Assembly: GCF_000711715.1 (NCBI RefSeq)
Contig: NZ_JONN01000001.1
Span: forward strand, 806,001 to 870,000
Source of the DNA: Sphingomonas astaxanthinifaciens DSM 22298
Lineage (GTDB): Bacteria; Pseudomonadota; Alphaproteobacteria; Sphingomonadales; Sphingomonadaceae
Direction of reading: 5' to 3'
Length of the DNA: 64,000 bases
Translations under genes and position numbers: made by a program
Notes under the pieces: model-generated
The model's database searches: none
The model's input: the letters and a program-made list of their open reading frames with translations, nothing else
What the model was told of the DNA's origin: nothing
Part shown: piece by piece, positions 54,249 through 62,920 of the stretch
Position numbering within the stretch: position 1 is the first letter of the stretch
Layout: each line of letters opens with the position of its first letter

Positions 54249-54977
54249 ATGGCGCATATCGACAATCCCGACAGCCAGCTGACCGCGGTCAAGTGGCGTT
54301 TCCCCTCGGTCCACCCCGAAGGCCGCAAATATGTGGTGATCGCGGGCGGGATCACGCTTCTCACCTATCTGGCGGTGAGCCACTTCCTCGGCTGGCTGCT
54401 GGTCGGCGTGACCATCTGGGTCGCGGCCTTCTTCCGCGACCCCGTGCGGACCACGCCCACCGACCCCAATCTGGTGGTGTCGCCCGCCGACGGGCTGGTG
54501 ACGATGATCGCCCGCGTTCCCGCGCCGCCGCAGCTGCGGGCGGAACTGGGCGAGGGCGAATTCACCCGCGTCTCGATCTTCATGAGCGTGTTCGACGTCC
54601 ACATCAACCGGACCCCGATCACCGGCACGATCCGCCGGATCGCCTATATCCCGGGCAAGTTCCTCAACGCCGACCTCGACAAGGCGAGCGAGGACAATGA
54701 GCGGCAGCACTTCCTGGTCGAGGGCGACAATGGCGTCAGAATCGCCTTCACCCAGATCGCCGGCCTCGTCGCGCGGCGAATCCTGAGCTTCGTTCGCGAG
54801 GGCCAAAGGGTCACCGCGGGCGAACGGATCGGCCTCATCCGCTTCGGCAGCCGGGTCGACGTCTTCCTTCCCGCCGGCACCGGTTCACGGCTGCTGCTCG
54901 GCCAGCGCGCGATCGCGGGCGAGACGATCATCGCCGAGCTCGGGACCGATCCCATGATGACCGGGACCAGCCAGTGA
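54249..54977 (+). CDS. psd: Phosphatidylserine decarboxylase
   Basis: A 242-residue pyruvoyl-dependent enzyme making phosphatidylethanolamine. It is the short alphaproteobacterial form; the autocleavage site that forms the pyruvoyl group is the Ser of RFGSRVD near residue 200. Other signatures are VSPADGLVTMI, FMSVFDVHINRTPITG and an N-terminal membrane segment. It overlaps the pssA start by 4 nt. Confidence 0.96.
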   Translation: MAHIDNPDSQLTAVKWRFPSVHPEGRKYVVIAGGITLLTYLAVSHFLGWLLVGVTIWVAAFFRDPVRTTPTDPNLVVSPADGLVTMIARVPAPPQLRAELGEGEFTRVSIFMSVFDVHINRTPITGTIRRIAYIPGKFLNADLDKASEDNERQHFLVEGDNGVRIAFTQIAGLVARRILSFVREGQRVTAGERIGLIRFGSRVDVFLPAGTGSRLLLGQRAIAGETIIAELGTDPMMTGTSQ

Positions 54978-55747
54978 GGGAGCGCGAGGGCCGGGGTCTT
55001 CCGCTTCGGGCCTTCATTCCCAATGCGGTGACGGTGCTGGCGCTGTGCGCGGGACTCACCGCGATCCGCTACGCCTTCGCCCAGGACTGGGAAAAGGCGA
55101 TGATCGCGATCGTCGTCGCGGGCGTGCTCGACGGCATGGACGGCAATATCGCGCGGATGCTCAAGGCCAACAGCAAGTTCGGCGCCGAGCTCGATTCGCT
55201 GTGCGACAATATCGGCTTCGGCACCGCGCCGGCGCTGATCCTGTTCCAGTTCAGCCTGGCGAGCGCGCCCAATTTCGGCTGGACCGTGGCGCTGGCGCTG
55301 GCGGTGAGCTGCGCGCTTCGCCTCGCCCGCTTCAACACCCGGATCGACGCCGAGGTGCAGCCGCACAAGTCGGCGGGCTTCAATACCGGCGTTCCCGCGC
55401 CGGTCGGGGCGGGGCTCGCCTTCGCGCCGGTCTATCTGTGGCTGATCACGGGGAACGAGCTGTTCCGCGACTGGCAGCTGGTGATGCCCTGGACCCTGTT
55501 CGTCGCGATCCTGATGATCTCGGCGATCCCGACCTTCAGCTGGACCAGCTTCCGGATCCGCAAGAGCTGGCGGGTGGTCGCGCTGGCCGGGGTCGCGCTG
55601 CTCGCGGCGGCGCTGATCAACGAGCCGTGGATCACCCTGCTCGTCGTCTCCTTCGCCTATCTGGCGAGCGTTCCCTTCAGCCTGGCGAGCTACGCCCGGG
55701 TCAAGCGGCGGCGCGCAGCCGAGGCTGCACCGCGACCGGCCGGCTGA
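54974..55747 (+). CDS. pssA: CDP-diacylglycerol--serine O-phosphatidyltransferase
   Basis: A 257-residue membrane enzyme making phosphatidylserine, the substrate of Psd. The CDP-alcohol phosphotransferase motif DG-xx-AR...G-xxx-D-xxx-D is seen as LDGMDGNIARMLK followed by SKFGAELDSLCD. It starts at GTG 54974, overlapping psd. The last 47 nt are antisense to a small gene on the minus strand. Confidence 0.96.
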   Translation: MREREGRGLPLRAFIPNAVTVLALCAGLTAIRYAFAQDWEKAMIAIVVAGVLDGMDGNIARMLKANSKFGAELDSLCDNIGFGTAPALILFQFSLASAPNFGWTVALALAVSCALRLARFNTRIDAEVQPHKSAGFNTGVPAPVGAGLAFAPVYLWLITGNELFRDWQLVMPWTLFVAILMISAIPTFSWTSFRIRKSWRVVALAGVALLAAALINEPWITLLVVSFAYLASVPFSLASYARVKRRRAAEAAPRPAG

Positions 55748-55925
55748 CCCGGCGCGACACCACCCGCACGGTAACCGGGCGGGTGACGAGGGTCGGCTGG
55801 GTGAGCAACGATTTGCCCGCAAGCGCGGCCAGCACCTTGTCGGCATTGGCGGCGAGGGTGTCGGCAATGCTCAGCAGGGCGAGCGCGAAGACGGCAGTGA
55901 AAGCGAGGACGGCGAACAGCATCAT
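55701..55925 (-). CDS. Small membrane protein with LexA-type operators, candidate SOS-induced gene
   Basis: A 74-residue protein: an N-terminal transmembrane helix (MLFAVLAFTAVFALALLSIA), a short linker (AANADKVLAALAGKSLLTQP) and a basic tail rich in Arg and Val (VTRPVTVRVVSRRVSRPVAV). A good AAGGAAAG ribosome site precedes the paired ATGs. Three perfect GTTC-N7-GTTC repeats upstream suggest LexA control. The size, single membrane span and SOS-like promoter resemble small SOS division inhibitors in layout, but the sequence is not one I recognise. It overlaps pssA antisense by 47 nt. Confidence 0.65.
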   Translation of the reverse strand: MMLFAVLAFTAVFALALLSIADTLAANADKVLAALAGKSLLTQPTLVTRPVTVRVVSRRVSRPVAVQPRLRAAA

Positions 55926-55931
55926 GGCGGC

Positions 55932-55946
55932 GTTCTTTCCTTGTTC
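55932..55946 (-). promoter_or_regulatory. LexA-type direct repeat GTTC-N7-GTTC (operator 3, over the ribosome site)
   Basis: Plus strand GTTC (55932-55935), 7 nt, GTTC (55943-55946). On the minus strand it reads GAACAAGGAAAGAAC and covers the ribosome-binding site of the small membrane protein gene. It matches the alphaproteobacterial LexA box exactly. Confidence 0.5.
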
Positions 55947-55970
55947 TTGAAGCCAGCAACGGCATCCGAT

Positions 55971-55989
55971 TCATTTCGTTCCGAAATGA
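55971..55989. other. 19-bp inverted repeat TCATTTCG-TTC-CGAAATGA
   Basis: A perfect 8-bp dyad TCATTTCG (55971-55978) and CGAAATGA (55982-55989) around TTC, in the leader of the small SOS-type gene. It may be an operator or a short RNA hairpin. Confidence 0.5.
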
Positions 55990-56014
55990 GACCGAAAACC
56001 CCGCTTATTCGCCA

Positions 56015-56043
56015 ATGTTCTCGTAACGTTCTCGTGCTGTCAA
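56015..56043 (-). promoter_or_regulatory. Probable SOS promoter: TTGACA -35, LexA box in spacer and -10
   Basis: On the minus strand TTGACA (56038-56043) is followed at 17 nt by GAACAT (56015-56020, a weak -10). The LexA-type repeat GTTC-N7-GTTC occupies 56017-56031, between and over these elements, where a repressor would block RNA polymerase. The -35 overlaps the hisIE stop codon. The leader to the ATG is about 80 nt. Confidence 0.6.
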
Positions 56044-56675
56044 GCGCTTTGTTCTTCTCCCGTTCTCATGGACTTATGCCGCAGCGCGAGCCGTTCGATC
56101 ACCGAGGCGAGCGGAACATCGCGTGATCGCAGCGTCACCAGCAGGTGAAACAGGAGGTCGGCGGCTTCCTCGGTGAGGCCCTCCGGATCGCGGCTGACCG
56201 CGGCGAGCGCGACCTCGACCCCTTCCTCGCCGACCTTCTGCGCGGCCTTGGCCGGGCCGTCGGCCAGCAGGCGGGCGGTGTAGCTGTCTTGCGGTGAGGC
56301 GGCGGCGCGGGTGGCGACGATCCGTTCCAGCGCTGCCAGCCAGCCCGCGCCCTCGGGCTCGGTCCCAAAACAGCTGTCGGTGCCCGTGTGGCAGGTCGGG
56401 CCCTGCGGCTGGGCGCTGACGAGGAGCGCGTCCGAATCGCAGTCGGCGCGGACGGCGACGAGCTTCAGGACGTTGCCGCTGGTCTCACCCTTGCGCCACA
56501 GCCGGTTCTTCGAGCGGCTGAAGAAGGTCACCAGCCCGCTGTCGAGCGTGGCGGCGAGCGCGGCGCGGTCCATGTAGCCGAGCATGAGTACCTGGCCGGT
56601 GGCGGGGTCCTGGACGATCGCGGGGAGGAGGCCGTCCATCTTGTCCCAGGCGAGGCTGTCGATCGAAAGGGTCAT
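56040..56675 (-). CDS. hisIE: Bifunctional phosphoribosyl-AMP cyclohydrolase / phosphoribosyl-ATP pyrophosphatase HisIE
   Basis: A 211-residue fusion catalysing steps 2 and 3 of histidine synthesis. The HisI part (1-~105) has [28 protein letters not shown], the metal site DCDSDALL and [11 protein letters not shown]; the HisE part (~112-205) has [23 protein letters not shown] and LLFHLLV. In most alphaproteobacteria hisI and hisE are separate; the fused form is typical of enterics, Xanthomonas and Bacteroidetes. The ATG at 56675 overlaps the hisF stop (ATGA). It is the last gene of the his operon. Confidence 0.96.
   Translation of the reverse strand: MTLSIDSLAWDKMDGLLPAIVQDPATGQVLMLGYMDRAALAATLDSGLVTFFSRSKNRLWRKGETSGNVLKLVAVRADCDSDALLVSAQPQGPTCHTGTDSCFGTEPEGAGWLAALERIVATRAAASPQDSYTARLLADGPAKAAQKVGEEGVEVALAAVSRDPEGLTEEAADLLFHLLVTLRSRDVPLASVIERLALRHKSMRTGEEQSA
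56051..56065 (-). promoter_or_regulatory. LexA-type direct repeat GTTC-N7-GTTC (operator 1, inside hisIE end)
   Basis: Plus strand GTTC (56051-56054), 7 nt, GTTC (56062-56065), in the last codons of hisIE, 20 nt upstream of the next such box. It matches the LexA box exactly but may partly reflect coding. Confidence 0.45.
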
Positions 56676-57439
56676 CGCCGCACCTCGATTCCTTCGCCTG
56701 CCAGCCATTGCTTGAGCTCGGGGATGCCGATCAGGCGGTCGTGGAAGACCGTCGCCGCCAGCGCCCCGCTCGCGCCGGCCCGAAAGGCGTCGCGGAAATG
56801 CTCGGGCTTGCCGGCGCCGCCGCTGACGATCACCGGCACGTCGACCGCCGCCATGACGTCAGCCGCATGGGCAAGGTCATAGCCGTGGCGCACCCCGTCC
56901 TTCGCCATGGCGTTGAGGACGATCTCACCGGCGCCGCGGTCGACCGCCTCGCGCGCCCAGGCGACCGTCTCGCGGCCGCTGTCGCAAGTGGCTTCGGGCG
57001 AGCCGGTATATTGCTTGACCCGGTAGCGGCCGTCGGCCTGGCCGAGGCTGTCGATGCCGACCACCACGCACTGGCTGCCGAAGTCGCGGGCGAGCGCGGT
57101 GATGAGGTCGGGGCTTTCGAGCGCGGGAGAATTGATCGAGACCTTGTCGGCACCCGCCTCGAGCACCGCGGCGGCGGTGGCGCGGTCGCGGATCCCGCCG
57201 GCGACGCAGAAGGGGATGTCGATGACCTCGGCGATGTCGCGGACCCAGCCGAGGTCGAGGCTGCGGCCCTCGGCGCTGGCCCGGATCTCGTAGAAGACCA
57301 GTTCGTCGGCGCCCTCGGCCGAATAGCGCAGCGCATTCTCGACGATGTCGCCGACATCGCGGTGATCGCGGAACTGGACGCCCTTGACCACGCGGCCCTC
57401 GGCGACGTCGAGGCAGGGGATGATCCTAGCGGCTGGCAT
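56672..57439 (-). CDS. hisF: Imidazole glycerol phosphate synthase cyclase subunit HisF
   Basis: A 255-residue TIM barrel that, with HisH, makes IGP and AICAR. The catalytic Asp of [16 protein letters not shown] and the second Asp in VVGIDSLG are present. The segment [34 protein letters not shown] and [11 protein letters not shown] match the gammaproteobacterial/Bacteroidetes HisF style, not the VNFVDLRDAGDPVE style of alphaproteobacteria. It overlaps hisIE by 4 nt and hisA by 14 nt. Confidence 0.97.
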   Translation of the reverse strand: MPAARIIPCLDVAEGRVVKGVQFRDHRDVGDIVENALRYSAEGADELVFYEIRASAEGRSLDLGWVRDIAEVIDIPFCVAGGIRDRATAAAVLEAGADKVSINSPALESPDLITALARDFGSQCVVVGIDSLGQADGRYRVKQYTGSPEATCDSGRETVAWAREAVDRGAGEIVLNAMAKDGVRHGYDLAHAADVMAAVDVPVIVSGGAGKPEHFRDAFRAGASGALAATVFHDRLIGIPELKQWLAGEGIEVRR

Positions 57440-58142
57440 CGAGCGCCTCCGCGAGGGGCAGCCGCCCCTCCCACATGGCGCGACCGAGGATCGCGCCGTC
57501 GGTGGTGAGGAGCCGGAGATCGCCGAGCGAGGTGACCCCGCCGCTCGCCTGGATCGCCAGATGGGGCAGTCGCTTCACGGCTTCGGCGAGCAGGGGGTGG
57601 TTGGGTCCCTCGAGCATGCCGTCGCGGCCGATGTCGGTCAGGAGAAGGTGGCGCGCGGCCGGATAAAGCGCGGCGATGTCCCACAGGCTCTGCCCGCTGT
57701 CCTCCTGCCAGCCATGGGTGGCGACGAGGGGCTGGCCGTCGACCACGCGCACATCGAGGCTGAGGGTGATCCGCTCGGGCCCGAAGCGGTCGAGCAAGGC
57801 GGCGGTGGCCTCGGGATCGCGAACCGCAAGGCTGCCGACCACCACCCGGGCGGCCCCCGCCTCGAGGAGGGTCGCGACATGGGTCTCCGAGCGGACACCG
57901 CCCGCGACCTGGAGCTTGAGGGTCGAATTGCCCGCCAGGTCAGCCAGCAAGGCGTGCTGGATGGGACGGCCTTCACGGGCGCCGTCGAGATCGACGACAT
58001 GCGCCCAGGTCGCGCCGTCGGTGGCGAAGCTGGCGAGGGCCTCCGCGGGCGCGGGATCATAGAAGGTGATCTCGTCGAAGCGGCCCTGACGGAGTCGGAC
58101 GATGCGCCCGTCGATGAGGTCCATGGCGGGATAAAGGATCAT
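57426..58142 (-). CDS. hisA: Phosphoribosylformimino-5-aminoimidazole carboxamide ribotide isomerase HisA
   Basis: A 238-residue TIM barrel. It starts [20 protein letters not shown], with the catalytic Asp in AMDLIDG and the second in [22 protein letters not shown] and QVAGGVRS are phosphate/substrate loops. The ATG at 58142 overlaps the hisH stop (ATGA); upstream extensions of the frame are not needed. Confidence 0.97.
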   Translation of the reverse strand: MILYPAMDLIDGRIVRLRQGRFDEITFYDPAPAEALASFATDGATWAHVVDLDGAREGRPIQHALLADLAGNSTLKLQVAGGVRSETHVATLLEAGAARVVVGSLAVRDPEATAALLDRFGPERITLSLDVRVVDGQPLVATHGWQEDSGQSLWDIAALYPAARHLLLTDIGRDGMLEGPNHPLLAEAVKRLPHLAIQASGGVTSLGDLRLLTTDGAILGRAMWEGRLPLAEALDASR

Positions 58143-58726
58143 GAAGAAAGCCAGGCCTTGAGGAAGCGGGCGCCGGCGGGGCCGGAGCGTTCGGGGTGGA
58201 ATTGCGATGCTGTCCAATTGTCGTGGCGGACCACCGCCGGGATGGTCCGGCCGTGGACCGCGCGGGCGATCGTCGCAGGCCCGTCGTCGGCGGCATAGCC
58301 GTGCGCGAAATAGACGTAATCGCCGTTGCTTAGGCCGATGCTTTCATCATCGACCTCAAGCCGGCTCCAGCCCATGTGGGGGACGGTGATGCCGGGCGAG
58401 GGGACCAGCCGGCGGACCGCGCCGGGGATGATGGAGAGCGTCGCGACATCGCCTTCCTCGCTGTCCTCGAACAGCAAGTGCATGCCAAGGCAGATGCCGA
58501 GCGCGGGACCGGCGAAGGTCTTGAGCACCGGGGCGAGGCCGAGTGCCTCGATCCGCTCCATCGCATAGCCGGCCGCGCCGACCCCGGGGAGGACCAGCCG
58601 CTCGGACGACCAGATCTCGCCCGCGTCGCGGCTCCGCACCACCTCCGCGCCCAAGCGGCGAAGCGCGATCTCGACCGAGTTGATGTTGCCATAGCCGATG
58701 TCGACGAGGGTGACCCGGGCGCTCAC
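58139..58726 (-). CDS. hisH: Imidazole glycerol phosphate synthase glutaminase subunit HisH
   Basis: A 195-residue class I amidotransferase that supplies ammonia to HisF. The catalytic triad is Cys in [10 protein letters not shown], His in QFHPERSG and the nearby Glu of the same motif. [19 protein letters not shown] and [12 protein letters not shown] resemble the enterobacterial form. It overlaps hisCB by 4 nt. Confidence 0.96.
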   Translation of the reverse strand: MSARVTLVDIGYGNINSVEIALRRLGAEVVRSRDAGEIWSSERLVLPGVGAAGYAMERIEALGLAPVLKTFAGPALGICLGMHLLFEDSEEGDVATLSIIPGAVRRLVPSPGITVPHMGWSRLEVDDESIGLSNGDYVYFAHGYAADDGPATIARAVHGRTIPAVVRHDNWTASQFHPERSGPAGARFLKAWLSS

Positions 58727-60378
58727 AGCATCCCCTTGGTGCTCGGCAGCGCGTCGGATTTGCCTTCGATTTGAAGCGCCTGGCGCAGGGCCCTGCCAAA
58801 GGCCTTGAAGCAGGCCTCGACCTTGTGGTGGTCGTTCTCGCCCGCCACCCGGACGTGGATCGCGGCGGACAGGCTGTCGGCGAGGCTGCGGAAGACGTGG
58901 GGCGTCATCTCGGTCGGATAGTCGCCGACATGGGTCGCGGCGAACTCGCCCTCGAACTTCGAGAAGGGCCGTCCCGACAGGTCGATCAGCACCTGCGCTT
59001 GCGTCTCGTCCATCGGCAGCGCGAAGCCGAAGCGGCCGATCCCCCGCTTGTCCCCGAGCGCCTTTCGGAGGCCCGTCCCAAGCGCGATCGCGACATCCTC
59101 GATCGTGTGGTGGGGGTCGATCTCGAGATCGCCCTCGCAGGCGAGCGTCAGGCTGAACCCGCCATGCGCCGCCACCTGGTCGAGCATGTGGTCGTAATAA
59201 GGGATGCCGGTGTCGATGTGGCGTGGCTCGGCGCGGTCGAGGTCGAGGCTGAGGGCGATCCGCGTCTCCTTCGTGTCGCGGGCGATTTCGGCGGTGCGGC
59301 GCGGCGCGGCGGCGACCGCCACCCCGAAGGCGGCCAGCGCGGCGTTATTCTCTTCGCGCGTGCCGATGGTGAGGCGAACCCCGCCCGGCGCGGCCTGGGG
59401 ACGGTAGCGGACCTTGATCCCGTCGGCGGCGAGGCGGCGGGCGAGCGCCTCAGTGTCGCGCGTCTCGAGGAACAGGAAATTGCCCGCGCTCGGATAGACG
59501 CGCTCCACGTGGGGCGAGGTTGCGATCAGCGGGGCGACGCGCGCGCGCTCGGCGAGGAGCTGCGCGATGCGCTGCCGGTGAAGGGCGCGGCGGGCGGGCT
59601 GGAGCGCTTCCAGTGCCGCGTTCACCGACAGGGTCGGGAGCGGATAGGGGGGCAAAGCGCGGCCGAGGATGCCGAGCGTCTCCGTCGGCCCGATCAGCCC
59701 GCCGACCCGCGCCCCGGCCAGCGCAAAGGCCTTGGACAGGGTCTTGAGGACGAGGAGATTGTCGCGGGCGACGGCTTGCGCTGCGAGCGAGGCCGTGTCG
59801 CCGAACTCGAGATAGGCCTCGTCGGCGAGGATCATGACGTGCGGAAGCGCGTCGACGATGCGAAGGACATGCCCCGGATCGACCGCATTGCCGGTCGGAT
59901 TGTTGGGCGTGCAGAGGAACAGGAGCCGGATCGCGGGATCGGCCCTGACTGCGGCGATGACCGCCTCCGGGTCGAGGTCGAAATTGGCGTCGAGCGGGAT
60001 CTCGACCACGCCGGCCCCTTGGAGCCGCGCGAAATGCGCATAGGCCGAGAAGCTCGGCACGCACACCGCGGCCTTGTCCCCGGGGCCGTCGAGGAAGGTC
60101 CGGCAGAGGAGGTCGATCGCATCGTCGCCGCCGCGAGTGACGAGGAACTGGTCGGGCGCGACCCCGTAGAGTGACGCCATGGCGGCACCGAGGCGCGCGG
60201 GGCGCGGTTCGGGATAGCGGTTGACCCCGGCCGCGACGCTTCCGCCCGACAGGGGGCCGAACGGGCTTTCGTTGGCGTCGAGGAGGATGGCGTCGGGATC
60301 GGCCGCGCGGTCGCCAAGGTCGAAGGCGGGCAGCGCGAGGATCGCGGGCCGGGCAAGGCGCTGGGCGAGGCCGGTCAC
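58723..60378 (-). CDS. hisCB: Fused histidinol-phosphate aminotransferase / imidazoleglycerol-phosphate dehydratase HisC-HisB
   Basis: A 551-residue fusion. The HisC part (~1-350) has [33 protein letters not shown] and the PLP lysine of [16 protein letters not shown], and ends [16 protein letters not shown]. The HisB part (~358-551) begins [20 protein letters not shown] and has the Mn-binding [27 protein letters not shown], and a second [14 protein letters not shown]. Unlike E. coli HisB it has no N-terminal phosphatase domain, so histidinol phosphatase must be elsewhere. The junction shows no stop or frame change. Confidence 0.95.
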   Translation of the reverse strand: MTGLAQRLARPAILALPAFDLGDRAADPDAILLDANESPFGPLSGGSVAAGVNRYPEPRPARLGAAMASLYGVAPDQFLVTRGGDDAIDLLCRTFLDGPGDKAAVCVPSFSAYAHFARLQGAGVVEIPLDANFDLDPEAVIAAVRADPAIRLLFLCTPNNPTGNAVDPGHVLRIVDALPHVMILADEAYLEFGDTASLAAQAVARDNLLVLKTLSKAFALAGARVGGLIGPTETLGILGRALPPYPLPTLSVNAALEALQPARRALHRQRIAQLLAERARVAPLIATSPHVERVYPSAGNFLFLETRDTEALARRLAADGIKVRYRPQAAPGGVRLTIGTREENNAALAAFGVAVAAAPRRTAEIARDTKETRIALSLDLDRAEPRHIDTGIPYYDHMLDQVAAHGGFSLTLACEGDLEIDPHHTIEDVAIALGTGLRKALGDKRGIGRFGFALPMDETQAQVLIDLSGRPFSKFEGEFAATHVGDYPTEMTPHVFRSLADSLSAAIHVRVAGENDHHKVEACFKAFGRALRQALQIEGKSDALPSTKGML

Positions 60379-61661
60379 CGGGCGGCCCTCGCATCGGCGG
60401 CACGGGCATGGGCTTCGAGCGCCTCCAGCCGGGCGAGCGCGGCGGCGGGCGCGGCGAGCGCGCGGCCCGCCTCTGCAGAAACGTGCTGGATGCTGATCGC
60501 CTTCATGAAACTGACCGTCGTGATCCCGCTCCAGGCGCGCGCCGCGCCGTCGGTCGGGAGGACATGGCTCGAGCCCGCGAGATAGTCGCCGAAGCTTTCG
60601 GCCGCCGCATGCCCGGCGAAGATCGCCCCAGCATTGCGGAGGAGGGGGAGCAGGGCTGCGGGATCGGCGACCGCGAGGCAGAGGTGCTCGGGCGCATAGG
60701 CATTGGCGATGGCCGCGGCCTGCGCGAGATCCTCGGCCAGGATCACCCGGCCGTGGGCCAGCGAGGCACGAGCTAGCTCGGCGCGGGGGAGGGTCGCGAC
60801 CTGGCGCTCCACCTCGGCCGCGACGGTCTCGGCCATGGCGGCGTCGTCGCTCACCAGCAGGACCTGCGCCGAGGCATCATGCTCGGCCTGGCTGAGGAGG
60901 TCGGCGGCGACCGTGGCGGGGTCGGCGGAGGAATCGGCGATGACCATCAGCTCGGACGGGCCCGCGGGCATGTCGATCGCGGGGCCGCCGGGAAGGGCGC
61001 TGACGAGGCTCTTGGCCTCGGCCACCCAGGCGTTGCCCGGTCCGCAGATCTTGGGGCAGGCGGGAATCTCGCCCGCGCCGAAGGCGAGCGCGGCAATGGC
61101 CTGCGCGCCGCCGACGGTCCAGACATGGGTGATTCCGCACAAGTCGGCGGCAAGCGCGAGGGCTGGGGCGAGGCCGCCGGGGCTCGGCGGGGTGACGACC
61201 ACGATCTCCTCGACCCCCGCCGCGCGCGCCGGGAGCGCCAACATCAGCAGCGTCGAGAAGAGCGGGGTCGCGCCGCCCGGCACATAGAGGCCGACCCGGT
61301 CGAGCGGCCGCCACACCTTCTCGACCATGAGGCCGGGCATGGTCTCGACCCGCGTGTCGGCAGGAAGGCTGGCCGCGTGGAAACGCGCGACATTGGCGGC
61401 GGCAAGCTCCATCGCCGCGACCGTCTCGGGCGGCAGGCCGGTGCGGGCGGCGGCGGCGAGTGGGGCGACCGCGACGCGGCTCGGCGCGGCCCCGTCGATG
61501 CGGGTAGAGAGGCGGACCAGCGCGTCCCAACCGCCGGCGCGGACTTCCTCGACGATGTTGCCCACGCCGGCGACCAGCTCGGGCGAGCGGCGCGCGGGCG
61601 GGCGGGCGAGGGCGGCCTGCCGGTCGGCGGCGCTGAGCGAAGACCAGGTAAGCTGCTTCAC
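60375..61661 (-). CDS. hisD: Histidinol dehydrogenase HisD
   Basis: A 428-residue zinc enzyme oxidising histidinol to histidine, the last step. [30 protein letters not shown] and the metal-binding [21 protein letters not shown] and [16 protein letters not shown] regions are intact. It overlaps hisG and hisCB by 4 nt each. Confidence 0.97.
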   Translation of the reverse strand: MKQLTWSSLSAADRQAALARPPARRSPELVAGVGNIVEEVRAGGWDALVRLSTRIDGAAPSRVAVAPLAAAARTGLPPETVAAMELAAANVARFHAASLPADTRVETMPGLMVEKVWRPLDRVGLYVPGGATPLFSTLLMLALPARAAGVEEIVVVTPPSPGGLAPALALAADLCGITHVWTVGGAQAIAALAFGAGEIPACPKICGPGNAWVAEAKSLVSALPGGPAIDMPAGPSELMVIADSSADPATVAADLLSQAEHDASAQVLLVSDDAAMAETVAAEVERQVATLPRAELARASLAHGRVILAEDLAQAAAIANAYAPEHLCLAVADPAALLPLLRNAGAIFAGHAAAESFGDYLAGSSHVLPTDGAARAWSGITTVSFMKAISIQHVSAEAGRALAAPAAALARLEALEAHARAADARAAR

Positions 61662-62548
61662 ATCATCATCTTTTCGATCGGCAGGACGAGGATCGCCGAG
61701 GCACCTGCGCCCTTCAATTGTTCGAGCGTCTCCCAGAACACCGATTCCTGGCAGACGGCGTGGACCGCGAAATGACCCGGCCGGCCGTGCAGCGGGATGA
61801 TGGTCGGCGCCTCGGCCCCGGGGAGGATCCGGGTGATCGCGGGCAGCGCCTCGGAGGAGGCGTTGAGGAGGATATATTTGGCGTCCTTGGTGGTGAGCAC
61901 GCCCTGGATCCGGCTGAGCAGCGCCTCGCCCTGTGCCCGGGCCGCGTCGGAGATGGGCCGGGTGGTGCGGATCAGCACCGCCTCGCTGTCATAGACGTCG
62001 GCGACCGCTTTCAGGCCATTGGCCTCGAGCGTCGCCCCGGTCGAGACGAGGTCGCAGATGAAGGGCGCGATCCGGAGGCGCGGGGCAAGCTCGACCGCAC
62101 CGTTCATCTTGACCACGGTCGCGGTCACGCCCTGTTCCTCGAGCCAGCGGGCGACGATGCGCGGATAGGACGTCGCGATGCGCTGGCCTTCGAGGCTTTG
62201 CGGGCCCTCCCACGCGCTGGCCTCGGGCGCGGCGAGCTTGAGCGAGCAGCGCGCGGTGCCGAGCGGGGCGACGACCTCCACGGCCGGCTCGCCCGAGGAC
62301 AGGCGGAATTCCTCGAGCACATTGCCGCCGACGATCCCGAATTCGCACACGCCGTCGGCGACGAAGGTGGGGATGTCGTCGTCACGCACGAACATAATGT
62401 CGGCGGGGAAATTCTCGACCCGGGCGGTCAGCGCATTGCGGCCGTTCTGCAGGCGCAGGCCCGCATCCTTGAGCAGCTCGCGGCTGGTGTCGCTGAGGCG
62501 CCCGTTCTTCTGGATCGCGATGTGCAGGCGGTCGGCATCAACGAGCAT
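61658..62548 (-). CDS. hisG: ATP phosphoribosyltransferase HisG (long form)
   Basis: The 296-residue first enzyme of the pathway. It is the long form with a C-terminal histidine-binding regulatory domain (SRIQGVLTTKDAKYILLNAS and AEAPTIIPLHGRPGHFAVHA), not the short form that pairs with HisZ. LHIAIQKNGRLSDTSRELL and ICDLVSTGATLEANGLKAV are typical, and the end [15 protein letters not shown] matches enterics almost exactly. The ATG at 62548 overlaps the end of the upstream regulator gene by 11 nt. Confidence 0.97.
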   Translation of the reverse strand: MLVDADRLHIAIQKNGRLSDTSRELLKDAGLRLQNGRNALTARVENFPADIMFVRDDDIPTFVADGVCEFGIVGGNVLEEFRLSSGEPAVEVVAPLGTARCSLKLAAPEASAWEGPQSLEGQRIATSYPRIVARWLEEQGVTATVVKMNGAVELAPRLRIAPFICDLVSTGATLEANGLKAVADVYDSEAVLIRTTRPISDAARAQGEALLSRIQGVLTTKDAKYILLNASSEALPAITRILPGAEAPTIIPLHGRPGHFAVHAVCQESVFWETLEQLKGAGASAILVLPIEKMMM

Positions 62549-62870
62549 CGTTCGGCTCCTCAAGCCGGTCGATCGCCGCGCGATAGCCGAGGTTCTTCTC
62601 CTGGCGGAGGAAGCGGGCGACGCGGACGATGGTGGTGGTCGAGACGCCGGTGGCGTCATGGATGTCGCGATAGCTGAGGTCGGTGCCGTCGAGCAGGCGG
62701 GCGACGTGCCAGCGCTCGGCGAGCGTCCGGATTTCCTGCGGGGTGCAGAGGTCGCTCAGCAGCCGCGCCATTTCCTCGGCATTGCCGGGCGTCAGCAGCG
62801 CGCGGCAAAGGTCCTCGGTGAGCGCGTCGCCGTCGCGGGTGGGGGCGGGAGGGGTGATTGCTTGTTCCAT
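62538..62870 (-). CDS. TrpR-like YerC/YecD-family regulator, first gene of the his operon
   Basis: A 110-residue DNA-binding protein. LCTPQEIRTLAERWHVARLL and the helix-turn-helix SYRDIHDATGVSTTTIVRVA are the YerC/YecD/TrpR pattern (LSYRDI-x-x-x-TG-S-T-T). In Xanthomonas relatives a gene of this family opens the his operon. It is co-transcribed with hisG, so it probably represses the operon. The ATG at 62870 is selected because it lies just after a -35/-10 pair; longer frames are open upstream. Confidence 0.9.
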   Translation of the reverse strand: MEQAITPPAPTRDGDALTEDLCRALLTPGNAEEMARLLSDLCTPQEIRTLAERWHVARLLDGTDLSYRDIHDATGVSTTTIVRVARFLRQEKNLGYRAAIDRLEEPNDAR

Positions 62871-62892
62871 CGTGCTAATACGCTGAAACGTG

Positions 62893-62920
62893 CAAATAGG
62901 CGCGAAGGCCGGACTGTCAA
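62893..62920 (-). promoter_or_regulatory. Predicted promoter of the his operon (TTGACA-N16-TATTTG)
   Basis: On the minus strand TTGACA (62915-62920) and TATTTG (62893-62898) are separated by 16 nt, 23 nt before the regulator ATG. The downstream segment contains repeated GCACG, a possible operator. The -35 overlaps the stop codon of the TonB-like gene. Confidence 0.55.
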
